Assembly (NCBI GenBank): GCA_016710325.1
Contig: JADJXK010000002.1
Coordinates: 3,968,001 to 4,032,000 of the forward strand
Direction: 5' to 3'
Length of the DNA stretch: 64,000 bases
DNA from: Candidatus Leptofilum proximum
Lineage (GTDB): Bacteria > Chloroflexota > Anaerolineae > Promineifilales > Promineifilaceae
Shown piece after piece: positions 7,939 to 17,581 of this stretch. Positions within the stretch are counted from its first letter, which is position 1, and each line of letters starts with the position of its first letter. The notes under the pieces were generated by a model that did not search any database, was not told where the DNA came from, and saw only the letters and a list, made by a program, of their open reading frames with translations. A program made the translations under genes and the position numbers.

Positions 7939-9273
7939 ATGTCAAATTTTGCCCTCAACTCCCTGCTGCTCAATCCGCTGTTTGGTGATGAGACAATGCA
8001 GCGTATCTTTTCCGATGCCCATTTCCTAACGCAGATGGTGCAGATGGAGCGTGCCCTGGCCCAGGTCCAGGGCACGTTGGGTGTTATTCCGGCTGAAGCC
8101 GCCGCCGCCATTAACAGCGCGCTGCCTGCCTTTGTCCCCGATTGGCCGCAGCTGCAGGCCGGGATTGAGCGCGCCGGGGTGCCGGTGCCGGAGTTGGTGC
8201 GCCAGCTGCGGCAGCACGTTGGCGGTGAGGCGGCCACCTATGTGCATTGGGGAGCCACCACGCAGGATGTGATGGATACGGCCGTTATCCTGCAAATTCG
8301 CCAGGCGTTAACCGAACTGGAAAACGTCTTACAACAAACCATCACCCAACTGGCCGCGCTGGCCGACCGGCAGCGCCACACATTAATGGTGGGGCGCACC
8401 CATTCGCAGCAGGCCTTGCCCATCACTTTTGGCTACAAGGTGGCCTGCTGGCTGGCGCCGCTGCTGCGCCACCGGCAGCGCCTGCAGGAGCTGAAGCCCC
8501 GCCTCCTGGTGCTCCAGTTTGGTGGGGCTGTGGGCACGTTGGCCGCGTTGGGGGAGAGGGGAACGGCCGTGCAGCAGGCCCTGGCCGCATCCCTGGGTTT
8601 ACAAGTTCCGCCCATTCCCTGGCACACCCAGCGCGATAACTTAGCCGAGTGTGCCGGATGGCTGGCGCTGCTCTGCGGCAGCCTGGCCAAAATGGCCCAA
8701 GACATCATCCTGCTGGCCCAATCCGAGGTGGGCGAACTGCGCGAAACGGCCGATGCCGCCCGCGGCGGTTCCAGCACTATGCCCCAAAAAAGCAACCCCA
8801 TCATCAGCGAAGGCATCATCGCCCTTGCCCGGGCCAATGCCAGCTTGCTGGCTGCCATGCACCAAGCGCAAATTCAAGAGCATGAGCGCGGCACCCACGG
8901 CTGGCAGCTGGAATGGCTGACCCTGCCCACGATGTTTGTCTACACCGCCGCGGCCTTGCGCAAAAGCCACTTCTTGAGCCACCATCTGGTGGTGGATGAA
9001 GACAAAATGCGCCAAAATGTGGCCGCGTCAAACGGTTTGATGCTGGCCGAACCCATTTCCCTGGCCCTCAGCCAGCAGCTTGGGCGCGACGCAGCGAAGG
9101 CGCTGGTCAAAGAGGCGTGCCAGGCAGCCGCTGCCCAAAACCGGCACCTGGTGGAAGTTGTCCGCGAGAAAACCAGCGTCTCGCTGGATTGGGAAAAAAT
9201 TGGCAGCGAAGCCAACTACCTCGGTGTCGTCCAGGCCTTTATTGACCGCATCGTAGAAGGTTCGGTTGTCTGA
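7939..9273 (+). CDS. pcaB: 3-carboxy-cis,cis-muconate cycloisomerase (PcaB)
   Basis: 444 aa fumarase/aspartase superfamily protein with the signature GGSSTMPQKSNP near residue 276, the HWGATTQDVMDTA segment near residue 103 and the GRTHSQQALPITFG segment near 153. It lactonises 3-carboxy-cis,cis-muconate to 4-carboxymuconolactone, the step between PcaGH and PcaC. The ATG at 7939 (MSNFALN) fits homologues; the 20-codon extension upstream only translates a repeat tract. It is the last pca gene here. The CoA-transferase and thiolase steps (PcaIJ, PcaF) are not in the window. Confidence 0.93.
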   Translation: MSNFALNSLLLNPLFGDETMQRIFSDAHFLTQMVQMERALAQVQGTLGVIPAEAAAAINSALPAFVPDWPQLQAGIERAGVPVPELVRQLRQHVGGEAATYVHWGATTQDVMDTAVILQIRQALTELENVLQQTITQLAALADRQRHTLMVGRTHSQQALPITFGYKVACWLAPLLRHRQRLQELKPRLLVLQFGGAVGTLAALGERGTAVQQALAASLGLQVPPIPWHTQRDNLAECAGWLALLCGSLAKMAQDIILLAQSEVGELRETADAARGGSSTMPQKSNPIISEGIIALARANASLLAAMHQAQIQEHERGTHGWQLEWLTLPTMFVYTAAALRKSHFLSHHLVVDEDKMRQNVAASNGLMLAEPISLALSQQLGRDAAKALVKEACQAAAAQNRHLVEVVREKTSVSLDWEKIGSEANYLGVVQAFIDRIVEGSVV

Positions 9274-9347
9274 TATTCAGAGGAAATGACAGCGGGAACA
9301 ACTAGAACAGGCTTTTCAGTAAATCGTGTGCTCGGCAGCGGCTTTTA

Positions 9348-9393
9348 TCAAAGATTTCGCAGATTTGCCAGATTTCATTCTGCACAATCTTTG
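9348..9393. repeat. degenerate AAGATTTCGCAGATT inverted tract
   Basis: Imperfect member of the CACAGATT family (ATCAAAGATTTCGCAGATT and inverse CACAATCTTTGAT) in the convergent gap between pcaB and the CYTH gene. The arms could pair as a bidirectional hairpin. Confidence 0.45.
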
Positions 9394-9431
9394 ATTATGA
9401 ATCACAAAGGCACACGAACTGATACTGATCT

Positions 9432-10034
9432 TTAAAGCAAAATGTCGGCAATGGAGACGCCCAGGTTGGCGAAGTTGGCGAAGGTGAGGTCGTTGAAGGG
9501 CAGTTTGTGGTGGGCCTTGAGCTGGGCCATCAGCCCGAGGTAGTTACCCAGGATGCGCTCTTGCCAGTTGAGGTTGAGGTGGGCAACGGCCGTCTTTATC
9601 CCCCCTTCTTCCCCCTCCAGCTCAATAAAATTGCCGTACGGCAGTTCATCCAACACAATTTCCACGTCCTGCCAGGTGAACGTTTCGCGGTACTTTTCAT
9701 ACACTTGCAGCGGGGCAAAGCCCAGCCGCTGGAAAATCTGGGAGAGCGTATCAAAATCACTCACCTGCACTTCCAGCTCTTCACGCACTTTGGCTTCACT
9801 GTGGGGGAGATTTTGGGGGGTGCCTTTGTAGGTGAGGGTAACGGCCGTATCCTGCCGCAGCCGTAGCAAAGAAAGTTCCCTCAGTAGACGTTCATCGGCC
9901 GTATCAAAGCGCACGTTGCGCTCATAAATACGTGGCTTAATGAGCACCGCCCCTGCCGCCAGCAGCTGCTCGCGAAACGCCGCCAGGTCCGGCACAAAAA
10001 ACTTCACTTCAACTTCTAAATTTTTGTTGCCCAT
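9432..10034 (-). CDS. CYTH-domain protein (class IV adenylate cyclase/thiamine-triphosphatase family)
   Basis: 200 aa. The diagnostic ExExK motif is at residues 7-11 (EVEVK). Further CYTH charged residues follow: RLRQD near 77, LTYKG near 87, KVREELEV near 100 and VLDELPYGNFIELEG near 130. CYTH enzymes act on triphosphorylated substrates in a metal-lined tunnel; members include CyaB adenylate cyclases, thiamine triphosphatases and tripolyphosphatases, so the substrate is open. It is convergent with pcaB. A short remnant frame overlaps its first codons. Confidence 0.85.
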   Translation of the reverse strand: MGNKNLEVEVKFFVPDLAAFREQLLAAGAVLIKPRIYERNVRFDTADERLLRELSLLRLRQDTAVTLTYKGTPQNLPHSEAKVREELEVQVSDFDTLSQIFQRLGFAPLQVYEKYRETFTWQDVEIVLDELPYGNFIELEGEEGGIKTAVAHLNLNWQERILGNYLGLMAQLKAHHKLPFNDLTFANFANLGVSIADILL

Positions 10035-10243
10035 AAGTAAGCCAGAGATGATCTGATTTGTCCCTTGCCAGATTCAACCTGGAGACGCACATGGGCGCTA
10101 AACTGCTCTTTTTCTTCTTCGCTTAACACTTCATCCATTGCCTCGGCCAGAGATGGAATTTTGGGGTTGTTTGCCCGCTTGAGAAAAAGATCCCAGGTTG
10201 TGATATGCGGATTGGGTTTAAGTTCCTTTTTACTTTTTACTGC
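10016..10243 (-). pseudogene. small open frame without a good start, possible gene remnant
   Basis: A - strand frame is open for about 75 codons, ending at a TAG at 10016-10018 that overlaps the CYTH start. The product looks protein-like rather than random, acidic and probably helical, with ITTWDLFLKRANNPK, SLAEAMDEVLSEEEKEQF and VRLQVESGKGQI. There is no ATG/GTG near its beginning; upstream is a low-complexity AAAAAGTAAAAAGG tract preceded by a stop. It may be the 3' end of a gene truncated when the repeat arose. An internal ATG would give only about 40 aa. No function assigned. Confidence 0.35.
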
Positions 10244-10263
10244 TCACCGTTCACTGTTCACCG
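10223..10263. repeat. CTTTTTACTTTTTACTG/CACCGTTCACTGTTCACCG tract
   Basis: Short tandem words in the gap between the BCCP stop and the remnant frame. The same style of words occurs at 36625-36655 and 36808-36840. Confidence 0.5.
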
Positions 10264-10784
10264 ATTGCCGCCTGTTGCTCCGCCTCATCCATAATCACCG
10301 CCAGCACCTGGTCCTTCTCCACGCTGGCACCCTGGGCCACGCTGATCCGGGCTACAACACCCGCCTTCGGGGCAAGTAGTTCATTCTCCATTTTCATCGA
10401 TTCCAGAATGATTACCTTGTCCCCCTTCTGCACGTGCTGCCCTTCGGTAACGGGGACGGCCACAATCAGACCGGGCATGGGCGATTTGATCTGCACTTCA
10501 CCGACCACATCGCTGGCGACGCCCCGGGCTTTGGCCAGCCGGTAGGCGCGCTCGTCCTGCACCTTGACCGTGTACAGTTCGCCCTTGGTCAGCACTTCCC
10601 AAATATCGTCACGTGATTCGACCACTGCCTCAAAGGATTGATTGTTCAGCAGCAGCGACAGCACATCGGCTTCCGGCAAATGCTGGAAATCGATGTCGTA
10701 GCGTACGCCATTGACCAAAATCTGGTTATTGTGCTCGATTTCAATGATAAATTCTTCGTCGTTTATCGTGGTTATGTATTTCAT
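10251..10784 (-). CDS. biotin carboxyl carrier protein of an acyl-CoA carboxylase
   Basis: 177 aa. The C-terminal biotinyl domain carries the canonical ESMKMEN motif with the biotinylated lysine at residue 131, preceded by SPMPGLIVAV and followed by the second half of the hammerhead fold. The N-terminal ~90 residues resemble the linker seen in propionyl- or pyruvate-type carriers. It lies 3 bases downstream of the biotin carboxylase gene, so the two are one transcript. Its C-terminus runs into a short repeat tract. It carries CO2 on biotin between the carboxylase and carboxyltransferase partners. Confidence 0.9.
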   Translation of the reverse strand: MKYITTINDEEFIIEIEHNNQILVNGVRYDIDFQHLPEADVLSLLLNNQSFEAVVESRDDIWEVLTKGELYTVKVQDERAYRLAKARGVASDVVGEVQIKSPMPGLIVAVPVTEGQHVQKGDKVIILESMKMENELLAPKAGVVARISVAQGASVEKDQVLAVIMDEAEQQAAIGEQ

Positions 10785-10787
10785 GGG

Positions 10788-12305
<1,518 letters not shown>

Positions 12306-12310
12306 TGTTT

Positions 12311-12404
12311 CGGTAATCGGTGGTCGGTGATCGGTAATCGGTAAACCGTGAACGGTAATCGGTAAAAACAAACCGATTACTGTTTACCGATAACGGATTA
12401 CCGG
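12311..12404. repeat. GGTAATCGG-family inverted tract
   Basis: Iterated CGGTAATCGG / CGGTGATCGG / GGTAAACCGTG words followed by inverted ACCGATTACTGTTTACCG words. It separates the carboxyltransferase and biotin carboxylase genes. Other members: 33430, 51927, 53545, 55741. Confidence 0.85.
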
Positions 12405-13949
12405 TTAAAGGGGGATATTCCCGTGCTTTTTCGGTGGGTTGTGGTCACGTTTGTTTTGCAGCATGTTCAGCGCATTGATCAGGCGGGGACGCGTCTGGCT
12501 GGGCTCGATGACGTCGTCGACATAGCCGCGCCGGGCGGCTTCGTACGGATTGGCAAACTGTTCGCGGTAATCCTCTACCAGCTCGGTCTTGCGCGTTGCC
12601 GGGTCTTCAGCGCCGTTCAGCTCGCGGCGAAAGATGATGTTCACCGCGCCATCGGGACCCATCACGGCAATTTCGGCCGTGGGCCAGGCCAGGTTCAGGT
12701 CGGCGCGGATGTGTTTGCTGTTCATGACGCAGTACGCCCCGCCGTACGCCTTGCGGGTGACCACGGTAATTTTGGGCACGGTCGCTTCGCAGAAAGCGTA
12801 CAGCAGCTTGGCCCCGTGGCGAATAATTCCGCCGTGCTCCTGGTTGACGCCGGGCAAAAAGCCGGGCACATCCTCAAACACAATCAGGGGGATGTTGAAG
12901 CTGTCGCAGAAGCGCACAAAACGACCGGCCTTCTCGCTGGCGGCGATGTCCAGCACGCCCGCCAGCACCATCGGCTGGTTAGCCACAATGCCCACAGAAA
13001 AGCCGCCCAGCCGAGCAAAACCCACCACGATGTTCTTGGCAAAGTGCTCCTGAATCTCGTAAAAAACGCCGTCATCCATGATGAGGTGAATGACTTCTTT
13101 GATGTCGTAGGGTTTGTTGGGGTTGTCCGGCACCAGGGTATTGAGCGCTGTTTCGGTGCGCAGGCTGTCGTCTTTGGCGGGCACAAACGGCGGGTCTTCC
13201 ATGTTGTTAGACGGCAAATAGCTCATCAGCTGGCGAATGAGGTAGAGTGCGTCGGCTTCTGTTTCGGCGGCCATGTGGGCCACGCCGCTTTTCTCGTTGT
13301 GGGTCATGGCCCCGCCCAGCTCTTCAAAGGAGACTTCTTCCCCGGTGACCGCCTTCACCACATCCGGCCCGGTGATGAACATGTAGCTGCTCTCTTTGAC
13401 CATGTAGATGAAGTCGGTGAGGGCGGGCGAATACACTGCGCCACCCGCGCACGGCCCCATGATGGCGCTGATTTGCGGGATGACGCCGGAGGCGAGGGTA
13501 TTACGCAGGAAGATGTCGGCGTAGCCACCCAGGCTGACAACACCTTCCTGGATACGTGCCCCACCGGAATCGTTGAGGCCGATTACTGGCGCACCATTAC
13601 GCATAGCCATATCCATAATTTTGCAAATCTTTTCGGCGTGCACCTGGCTGAGGCTGCCGCCAAAGACGGTGAAATCCTGGCTGAAGACGTAAACGAGACG
13701 GCCGTCTACCGTGCCCCACCCCGTCACCACACTGTCGCCCAGGAATTTTTGCTTGTCCATGCCAAAGTTGCGTTCACGGTGGGTTACAAAGGCGTCGATT
13801 TCGCGGAAGGAGCCTTTGTCTAGCAAGAGCTCAATCCGCTCGCGGGCGGTCATCTTGCCTTTTTCCTTGTGCCGGGCAATGCGCTCGGGACCGCCGCCCT
13901 GCTGTGACTCTTGTCTTAGCTGTTGGAGTTTTTCGAGTTTATTGCTCAT
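12405..13949 (-). CDS. acyl-CoA carboxylase carboxyltransferase subunit (PccB-like)
   Basis: 514 aa, the usual PccB length. Both crotonase-like carboxyltransferase halves are present: GGSLSQVHAEKICKIMDMA near 100 and GLNDSGGARIQEGV near 123 in the first; GFLPGVNQEHGGIIRHGAKLLYA near 370 and RKAYGGAYCVMNSK near 410 in the second. It transfers the carboxyl group from biotin to an acyl-CoA, probably propionyl-CoA. The ATG at 13949 overlaps the last codons of the upstream membrane-protein gene by 11 bases. Co-directional with the BC and BCCP genes. Confidence 0.93.
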   Translation of the reverse strand: MSNKLEKLQQLRQESQQGGGPERIARHKEKGKMTARERIELLLDKGSFREIDAFVTHRERNFGMDKQKFLGDSVVTGWGTVDGRLVYVFSQDFTVFGGSLSQVHAEKICKIMDMAMRNGAPVIGLNDSGGARIQEGVVSLGGYADIFLRNTLASGVIPQISAIMGPCAGGAVYSPALTDFIYMVKESSYMFITGPDVVKAVTGEEVSFEELGGAMTHNEKSGVAHMAAETEADALYLIRQLMSYLPSNNMEDPPFVPAKDDSLRTETALNTLVPDNPNKPYDIKEVIHLIMDDGVFYEIQEHFAKNIVVGFARLGGFSVGIVANQPMVLAGVLDIAASEKAGRFVRFCDSFNIPLIVFEDVPGFLPGVNQEHGGIIRHGAKLLYAFCEATVPKITVVTRKAYGGAYCVMNSKHIRADLNLAWPTAEIAVMGPDGAVNIIFRRELNGAEDPATRKTELVEDYREQFANPYEAARRGYVDDVIEPSQTRPRLINALNMLQNKRDHNPPKKHGNIPL

Positions 13950-14361
13950 AGTAAAAATAGGTTCGGGCGGCGCGCCGCAGCGCCCACCGGGTGAATAAAA
14001 AAGCGCCAATAAGAATGAGAGTGGTGATTAGCCACAAGGACCAATTGCGCGGCGGCCGGGCAAACAAAAGCCAGACGCCGGTTTCGTACACGGTATAGTA
14101 GGCGATGGAAATGGGAATGGCACGCAAGGAAAACGGCCGTCTTCGCCAGAGCTGCCACGCCAGACTAAAAAACAAAACTGTAAAGATCGCCGCGCCTGCC
14201 ACACGCAGACGTGGATCAGGTTGTATGCCGAGAACCCTTGCTATTTCGAGCTGCTGGCCAATGGCAATGGCTCGCCCAAGATTCCATGTTCCTAAAAAAA
14301 TAACACTCCAAAAGGTAATAGTTACGGTGCGAGGTCGGTTTGGAGCAGAATGGCTACTCAT
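13939..14361 (-). CDS. small multi-pass membrane protein
   Basis: 140 aa from the ATG at 14361. Four hydrophobic segments are visible, roughly residues 12-30 (ITFWSVIFLGTWNLGRAI), 52-70 (IFTVLFFSLAWQLW), 78-95 (IPISIAYYTVYETGVWLLF) and 102-122 (SLWLITTLILIGAFLF), with a basic C-terminal tail. Not a family I recognise. The stop overlaps the carboxyltransferase start, so they are probably cotranscribed. A longer frame upstream has weaker protein character and no good ribosome-binding site. Confidence 0.65.
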   Translation of the reverse strand: MSSHSAPNRPRTVTITFWSVIFLGTWNLGRAIAIGQQLEIARVLGIQPDPRLRVAGAAIFTVLFFSLAWQLWRRRPFSLRAIPISIAYYTVYETGVWLLFARPPRNWSLWLITTLILIGAFLFTRWALRRAARTYFYYEQ

Positions 14362-14503
14362 TGCAAAAATTATAAAGGATCGATTCAGAGTTGTCAGTTT
14401 TTGCCCTTGTGCTGGGGAACGGCGCATAATTACTGGGGTAGAGGCCGGTGGTTTGCAGGACAAGCAGCTAACCGCTGGCCATCAGCCACCAAAAGGAAAT
14501 CTC

Positions 14504-15457
14504 ATGCAAAAACCACCTTCCAACATGGATGATGACTGGATTGGGCTGGAGCCGGAGTCATCGCGGTCGGGTTCGCGCGTGATGCTGACTGCCGGGATTG
14601 GCATTGTTGTGCTGTTTGGCCTGGTGGTGTGCGGCGTGGCGGTTTACTTTCTCTGGTCCCAACTTGTGGATGACACACCTGAAGCGGATGAGCCTGAGAT
14701 TGTTTTGCCAACCTCGGCTGCGGCGGAAACGGCCGTTGCCCTCACCACCCAACCGGACATTGCCCCCACCACTACGCTGCCCATCTCTGGCCCTACCGTG
14801 CCCGCCAGCAGCGGCACTGTGACGGCCGTACGTCTCGCTGTGCCGCCTGCCATCGACGGCAGCCTGGGCGAATGGACGGCGGTCGAGGCGGTGAGCTCGG
14901 GCAATCGCGTGTACAGCGTGGCGGGGTGGGATGGTACGGCGGATTGTACGGCCGTCTGGCAGCTGGCCTGGGATGACGCCAATCTTTACGTCGCCGTGCG
15001 CGTGACGGATGATACCCACGTGCAAAACGCCAGTGGCAACCTGATTTATCGCGGCGACAGTGTGGACATGCAGTTTGATACCAATCGTCAGGGCGATTAT
15101 GGCAGCAGCCTGAGCCCGGACGATTTCCAGATTACCCTGTCGCCGGGCAATTTTGCTGGCAGCGGCCCGACGGCTTTTCGCTACCAGGGCACGGACACCG
15201 GCGGGATTCTGGATGCGCCGGGTGGGCATCAGGTCAACGTGGCGGCGCAGCCAACCAGCACCGGCTACACGCTGGAAGCGGCCATCCCCTGGACCGACCT
15301 CAACCTGACGCCCAGCCCCGGCCTGACCATCGGCCTTTCGCTGAACGCAAATGATAACGACACGCCGGGAACGACCGTACAGGAAGTGATGATGTCCAAC
15401 AATCCCAACCGCACGCTGACGGACCCAACAACCTGGGGGACATTGACGTTGCAATAA
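14504..15457 (+). CDS. membrane-anchored CBM9-like (DOMON-type sugar-binding) protein
   Basis: 317 aa. A short cytoplasmic N-terminus is followed by one transmembrane segment at about residues 27-50, a Thr/Ser/Pro-rich linker to about residue 105, then a carbohydrate-binding family 9-like domain (residues ~110-317). That domain contains PAIDGSLGEWTAV, WQLAWDDANLYVAVRVTDD, GDSVDMQFDTN and YTLEAAIPWTDL. Probably an extracellular-facing ligand-binding protein; its ligand is unknown. The start has AAGGAAA upstream; the longer open frame to the 5' side lies opposite the preceding gene. Confidence 0.78.
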   Translation: MQKPPSNMDDDWIGLEPESSRSGSRVMLTAGIGIVVLFGLVVCGVAVYFLWSQLVDDTPEADEPEIVLPTSAAAETAVALTTQPDIAPTTTLPISGPTVPASSGTVTAVRLAVPPAIDGSLGEWTAVEAVSSGNRVYSVAGWDGTADCTAVWQLAWDDANLYVAVRVTDDTHVQNASGNLIYRGDSVDMQFDTNRQGDYGSSLSPDDFQITLSPGNFAGSGPTAFRYQGTDTGGILDAPGGHQVNVAAQPTSTGYTLEAAIPWTDLNLTPSPGLTIGLSLNANDNDTPGTTVQEVMMSNNPNRTLTDPTTWGTLTLQ

Positions 15458-15548
15458 ACCCGTAGGGGCGAGGCAGTTGGTAAAAGCCGTGGAAAAACGC
15501 ACCAACATTTTTCCAACTGCCTCGTCCACCATGATGCAAGGTGAGAAG

Positions 15549-16379
15549 ATGAAACACGTAGAAGCAACTTACAAAGGCGCGGACGGCCTGGAGCTGTATT
15601 ACCAAAGCTGGCTGCCGGATGGCGAGCCGAAGGCGGTGATTGTGATTGTGCACGGCATGGGCGAGCACGGCGGGCGGTACCGGCACGTGGTGAATGCCCT
15701 GGTGCCCCAGGGCTACGCCATCTACGCCGCCGATCATCGCGGACACGGCCGTTCCCCCGGCAGGCGCATGTTTGTGAATAAGTGGTCAGAATATTTAGAT
15801 GACCTGAACCTGTTTATTAAACTCGTGAAGGAGCGGTGGGTGGGACGGCCGTTTTTCCTCTACGGCCACAGCATGGGCGGCAATATTACCCTCAATTACG
15901 TCCTGCGCCATCCCGATGGCTACAACGGCGTTATCGCTTCCGCCCCGGCGGTGGGCAGGCTGGACGTGCCGCCGATTTTGGCCTTGCTCAGCAAAGTCAT
16001 GTCCCGATTGGCTCCAGCGATGCAGGTAAAAACCAGCCTGGAACTCACAGACATCTCCCGCGACCCGTTAGAGGCCAAAGCCTACGGAGATGATCCGCTG
16101 GTGCAATCCTTTGGCACGCCCCGCTTTGGTGTGGAATTCCCAGCTGCGGCCGAATGGGCCATGACCCACGCCGCCGACTTTAAGCCGCCGCTGCTCATGA
16201 TTCACGGCGATGCGGACAATATTGTTAACGTCTCGGCCAGCCGCAGCTTTTTTGCCCAGATGCCGCAGCCGGACAAGAAGCTCATTGTGTATGAAGGCGG
16301 CGTGCACGAATCGCACAACGACATTCACCGCGACCAGGTCATTGCCGATATTGAGCAGTGGCTGGAAGCACATTTATAA
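15549..16379 (+). CDS. monoacylglycerol lipase-like alpha/beta hydrolase
   Basis: 276 aa Hydrolase_4 family protein. It shows the N-terminal YYQSWLPDGEPKAVIVIVHG, HGMGEHGGRYRHV, the lid-region DHRGHGRSPGRR, and the nucleophile motif YGHSMGGN near residue 112. The acid is Asp in MIHGDADNIV near 222 and the histidine is HESHNDIHRD near 255. The product would hydrolyse monoacylglycerols or lysophospholipids. The start is uncertain between 15531 and 15549; the latter has GGTGAGA upstream and matches homologue length. Confidence 0.85.
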   Translation: MKHVEATYKGADGLELYYQSWLPDGEPKAVIVIVHGMGEHGGRYRHVVNALVPQGYAIYAADHRGHGRSPGRRMFVNKWSEYLDDLNLFIKLVKERWVGRPFFLYGHSMGGNITLNYVLRHPDGYNGVIASAPAVGRLDVPPILALLSKVMSRLAPAMQVKTSLELTDISRDPLEAKAYGDDPLVQSFGTPRFGVEFPAAAEWAMTHAADFKPPLLMIHGDADNIVNVSASRSFFAQMPQPDKKLIVYEGGVHESHNDIHRDQVIADIEQWLEAHL

Positions 16380-16416
16380 ACCTGGGCTCTTTGGGAATTC
16401 AGGGAGTTTACGGCCT

Positions 16417-16479
16417 GTGATGCGTGAAACGTGAAACGTGACTAGAGGGACATCCCGTTTCACGCTTCACGTTTCACGC
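16417..16479. repeat. CGTGAAACGTGA-family inverted tract
   Basis: GTGATGCGTGAAACGTGAAACGTG arm and CGTTTCACGCTTCACGTTTCACG-like inverse arm. Sits between the lipase-like gene and folB. Confidence 0.82.
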
Positions 16480-16513
16480 CAGACCCCACGAAATCCTGAA
16501 GACCCTAAACCTG

Positions 16514-16582
16514 TCATGCTTGTGAAAACGGGCATCCACTTTATCCAGGCACGGATGGATTCCCGCCTGCGCGGGAATGACA
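16514..16582. repeat. REP-like palindrome (ATTCCCGCCTGCGCGGGAAT)
   Basis: Core ATTCCCGCCTGCGCGGGAAT followed by GACAT and preceded by a ~45-base GTCATGCTTGTG...GCACGGATGG segment. The core fits the ATTCCC-N8-GGGAAT form of dRS3/REP-type elements. Partial copies occur at 19333-19352 and 46448-46513. Confidence 0.8.
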
Positions 16583-16598
16583 TCGAAAAGAGTAGGTT

Positions 16599-16961
16599 AT
16601 GGACAAAATCATCATTCGCGATTTGCTGCTGCGTGGCATCATTGGCATTAATCCCGATGAGCGCGTAAAGCAGCAAGACATTCTCATCAACATGGTCATC
16701 TGGGCCGATATTCGCCAGGCGGCGGCCAGCGACGCCATCGAAGATGCTGTGGATTACAAGTCGATTACCAAGCGGGTTATCCAGCACGTGGAAGTGTCAT
16801 CCGACTTCTTGGTGGAGAAGCTGGTCACAGATCTGGCGCGCATGGTCATCACCGAATTTGGCGTGGAGCGGGTGATGGTGCGCGTAGAAAAGCCAACGGC
16901 GCTGCGCTTTGCCGAATCAGTCGGCATTGAAATCGAGCGCACCCGCGCCGATTTTGCGTAG
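16599..16961 (+). CDS. folB: dihydroneopterin aldolase (FolB)
   Basis: 120 aa, the FolB length. Start MDKIIIRDLLLRGIIGINPDER is the typical first strand and active-site region, VDYKSITKRV near residue 51 follows the family pattern, and VRVEKPTALRFAESVGIEIER carries the catalytic-lysine segment near residue 100. It cleaves 7,8-dihydroneopterin to 6-hydroxymethyl-dihydropterin. It is followed by folK after a long perfect inverted repeat. Folate supply next to a THF-dependent demethylase cluster about 13 kb upstream is suggestive only. Confidence 0.92.
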   Translation: MDKIIIRDLLLRGIIGINPDERVKQQDILINMVIWADIRQAAASDAIEDAVDYKSITKRVIQHVEVSSDFLVEKLVTDLARMVITEFGVERVMVRVEKPTALRFAESVGIEIERTRADFA

Positions 16962-16965
16962 GGTC

Positions 16966-17023
16966 ATTTCCCCGGAAACTGTTTTAATTGAAGCTTTGTT
17001 TGCGAAAAAGTTTCCGGGGAAAT
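16966..17023. repeat. 15-bp perfect inverted repeat between folB and folK
   Basis: ATTTCCCCGGAAACT at 16966-16980 and its exact complement AGTTTCCGGGGAAAT at 17009-17023, with a 28-base spacer. In RNA this makes a strong hairpin just before the folK ribosome-binding region. There is no T-run, so it is not a classic terminator. Confidence 0.85.
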
Positions 17024-17032
17024 CTTGTAACG

Positions 17033-17581
17033 ATGCCAAATCAAGTTGTAATCGCGCTGGGATCGAATATTGAGAAGGAGCGGAATTTGCCGCGGGCGAT
17101 TGAGATGCTGCGGGAGATGTGTGAGGTAACGGCCGTATCCCCCATTTACGAAACTGAACCCGTCGGCCTGCGCCACCAGCCTAGCTTTTGGAATGCGGCC
17201 GTTCTCATCCAAACCAATCTCACCGCCAGCGAAGTGAAGCAGCAAATCATCGGCCCTATCGAAACAAAGCTCAATCGCGTGCGTCAGGCGGACAAAAACG
17301 CGCCGCGCACCATTGACGCGGACATCGTGCTGTTTAACGATGCGGTGTTTGCCTATGATGGGGGTGACGGCCGTTCCCGCCCCATTCCCGACCCCGACTT
17401 AACCAAGTTTGCCCACGTTGCCGTGCCCGTGGCCAACCTGCTGCCCGATTTGCCTCACCCACAGACCGGGGAACCGTTAGGCGCGTTGGCGAAAAGGTTG
17501 TTGGATGAGGTGGTAGGGGTGTACGGCCGTTCCCCTCTCAAGCGCTTGCTCGACAGCGACACTCGGCCTGCAGATGGTTGA
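17033..17581 (+). CDS. folK: HPPK, 6-hydroxymethyl-7,8-dihydropterin pyrophosphokinase (FolK)
   Basis: 182 aa from the ATG at 17033. It opens with VVIALGSNIEKERNLPRAI. YETEPVG (residues ~38-44) and QPSFWNAAV carry pterin-binding residues, and APRTIDADIVLFND near residue 90 is the HPPK signature with metal-binding aspartates. It pyrophosphorylates the FolB product for dihydropteroate synthesis. It overlaps the following kinase gene by 8 bases. The upstream part of the open frame reads through the inverted repeat and is not used. Confidence 0.93.
   Translation: MPNQVVIALGSNIEKERNLPRAIEMLREMCEVTAVSPIYETEPVGLRHQPSFWNAAVLIQTNLTASEVKQQIIGPIETKLNRVRQADKNAPRTIDADIVLFNDAVFAYDGGDGRSRPIPDPDLTKFAHVAVPVANLLPDLPHPQTGEPLGALAKRLLDEVVGVYGRSPLKRLLDSDTRPADG

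Noticed and set aside
12423..13823. Antisense open frame of about 466 codons (+ strand) opposite the carboxyltransferase gene
   Set aside because: The carboxyltransferase on the - strand has unmistakable signatures. The antisense product is low-complexity, His/Val/Gly-rich and has no motif.
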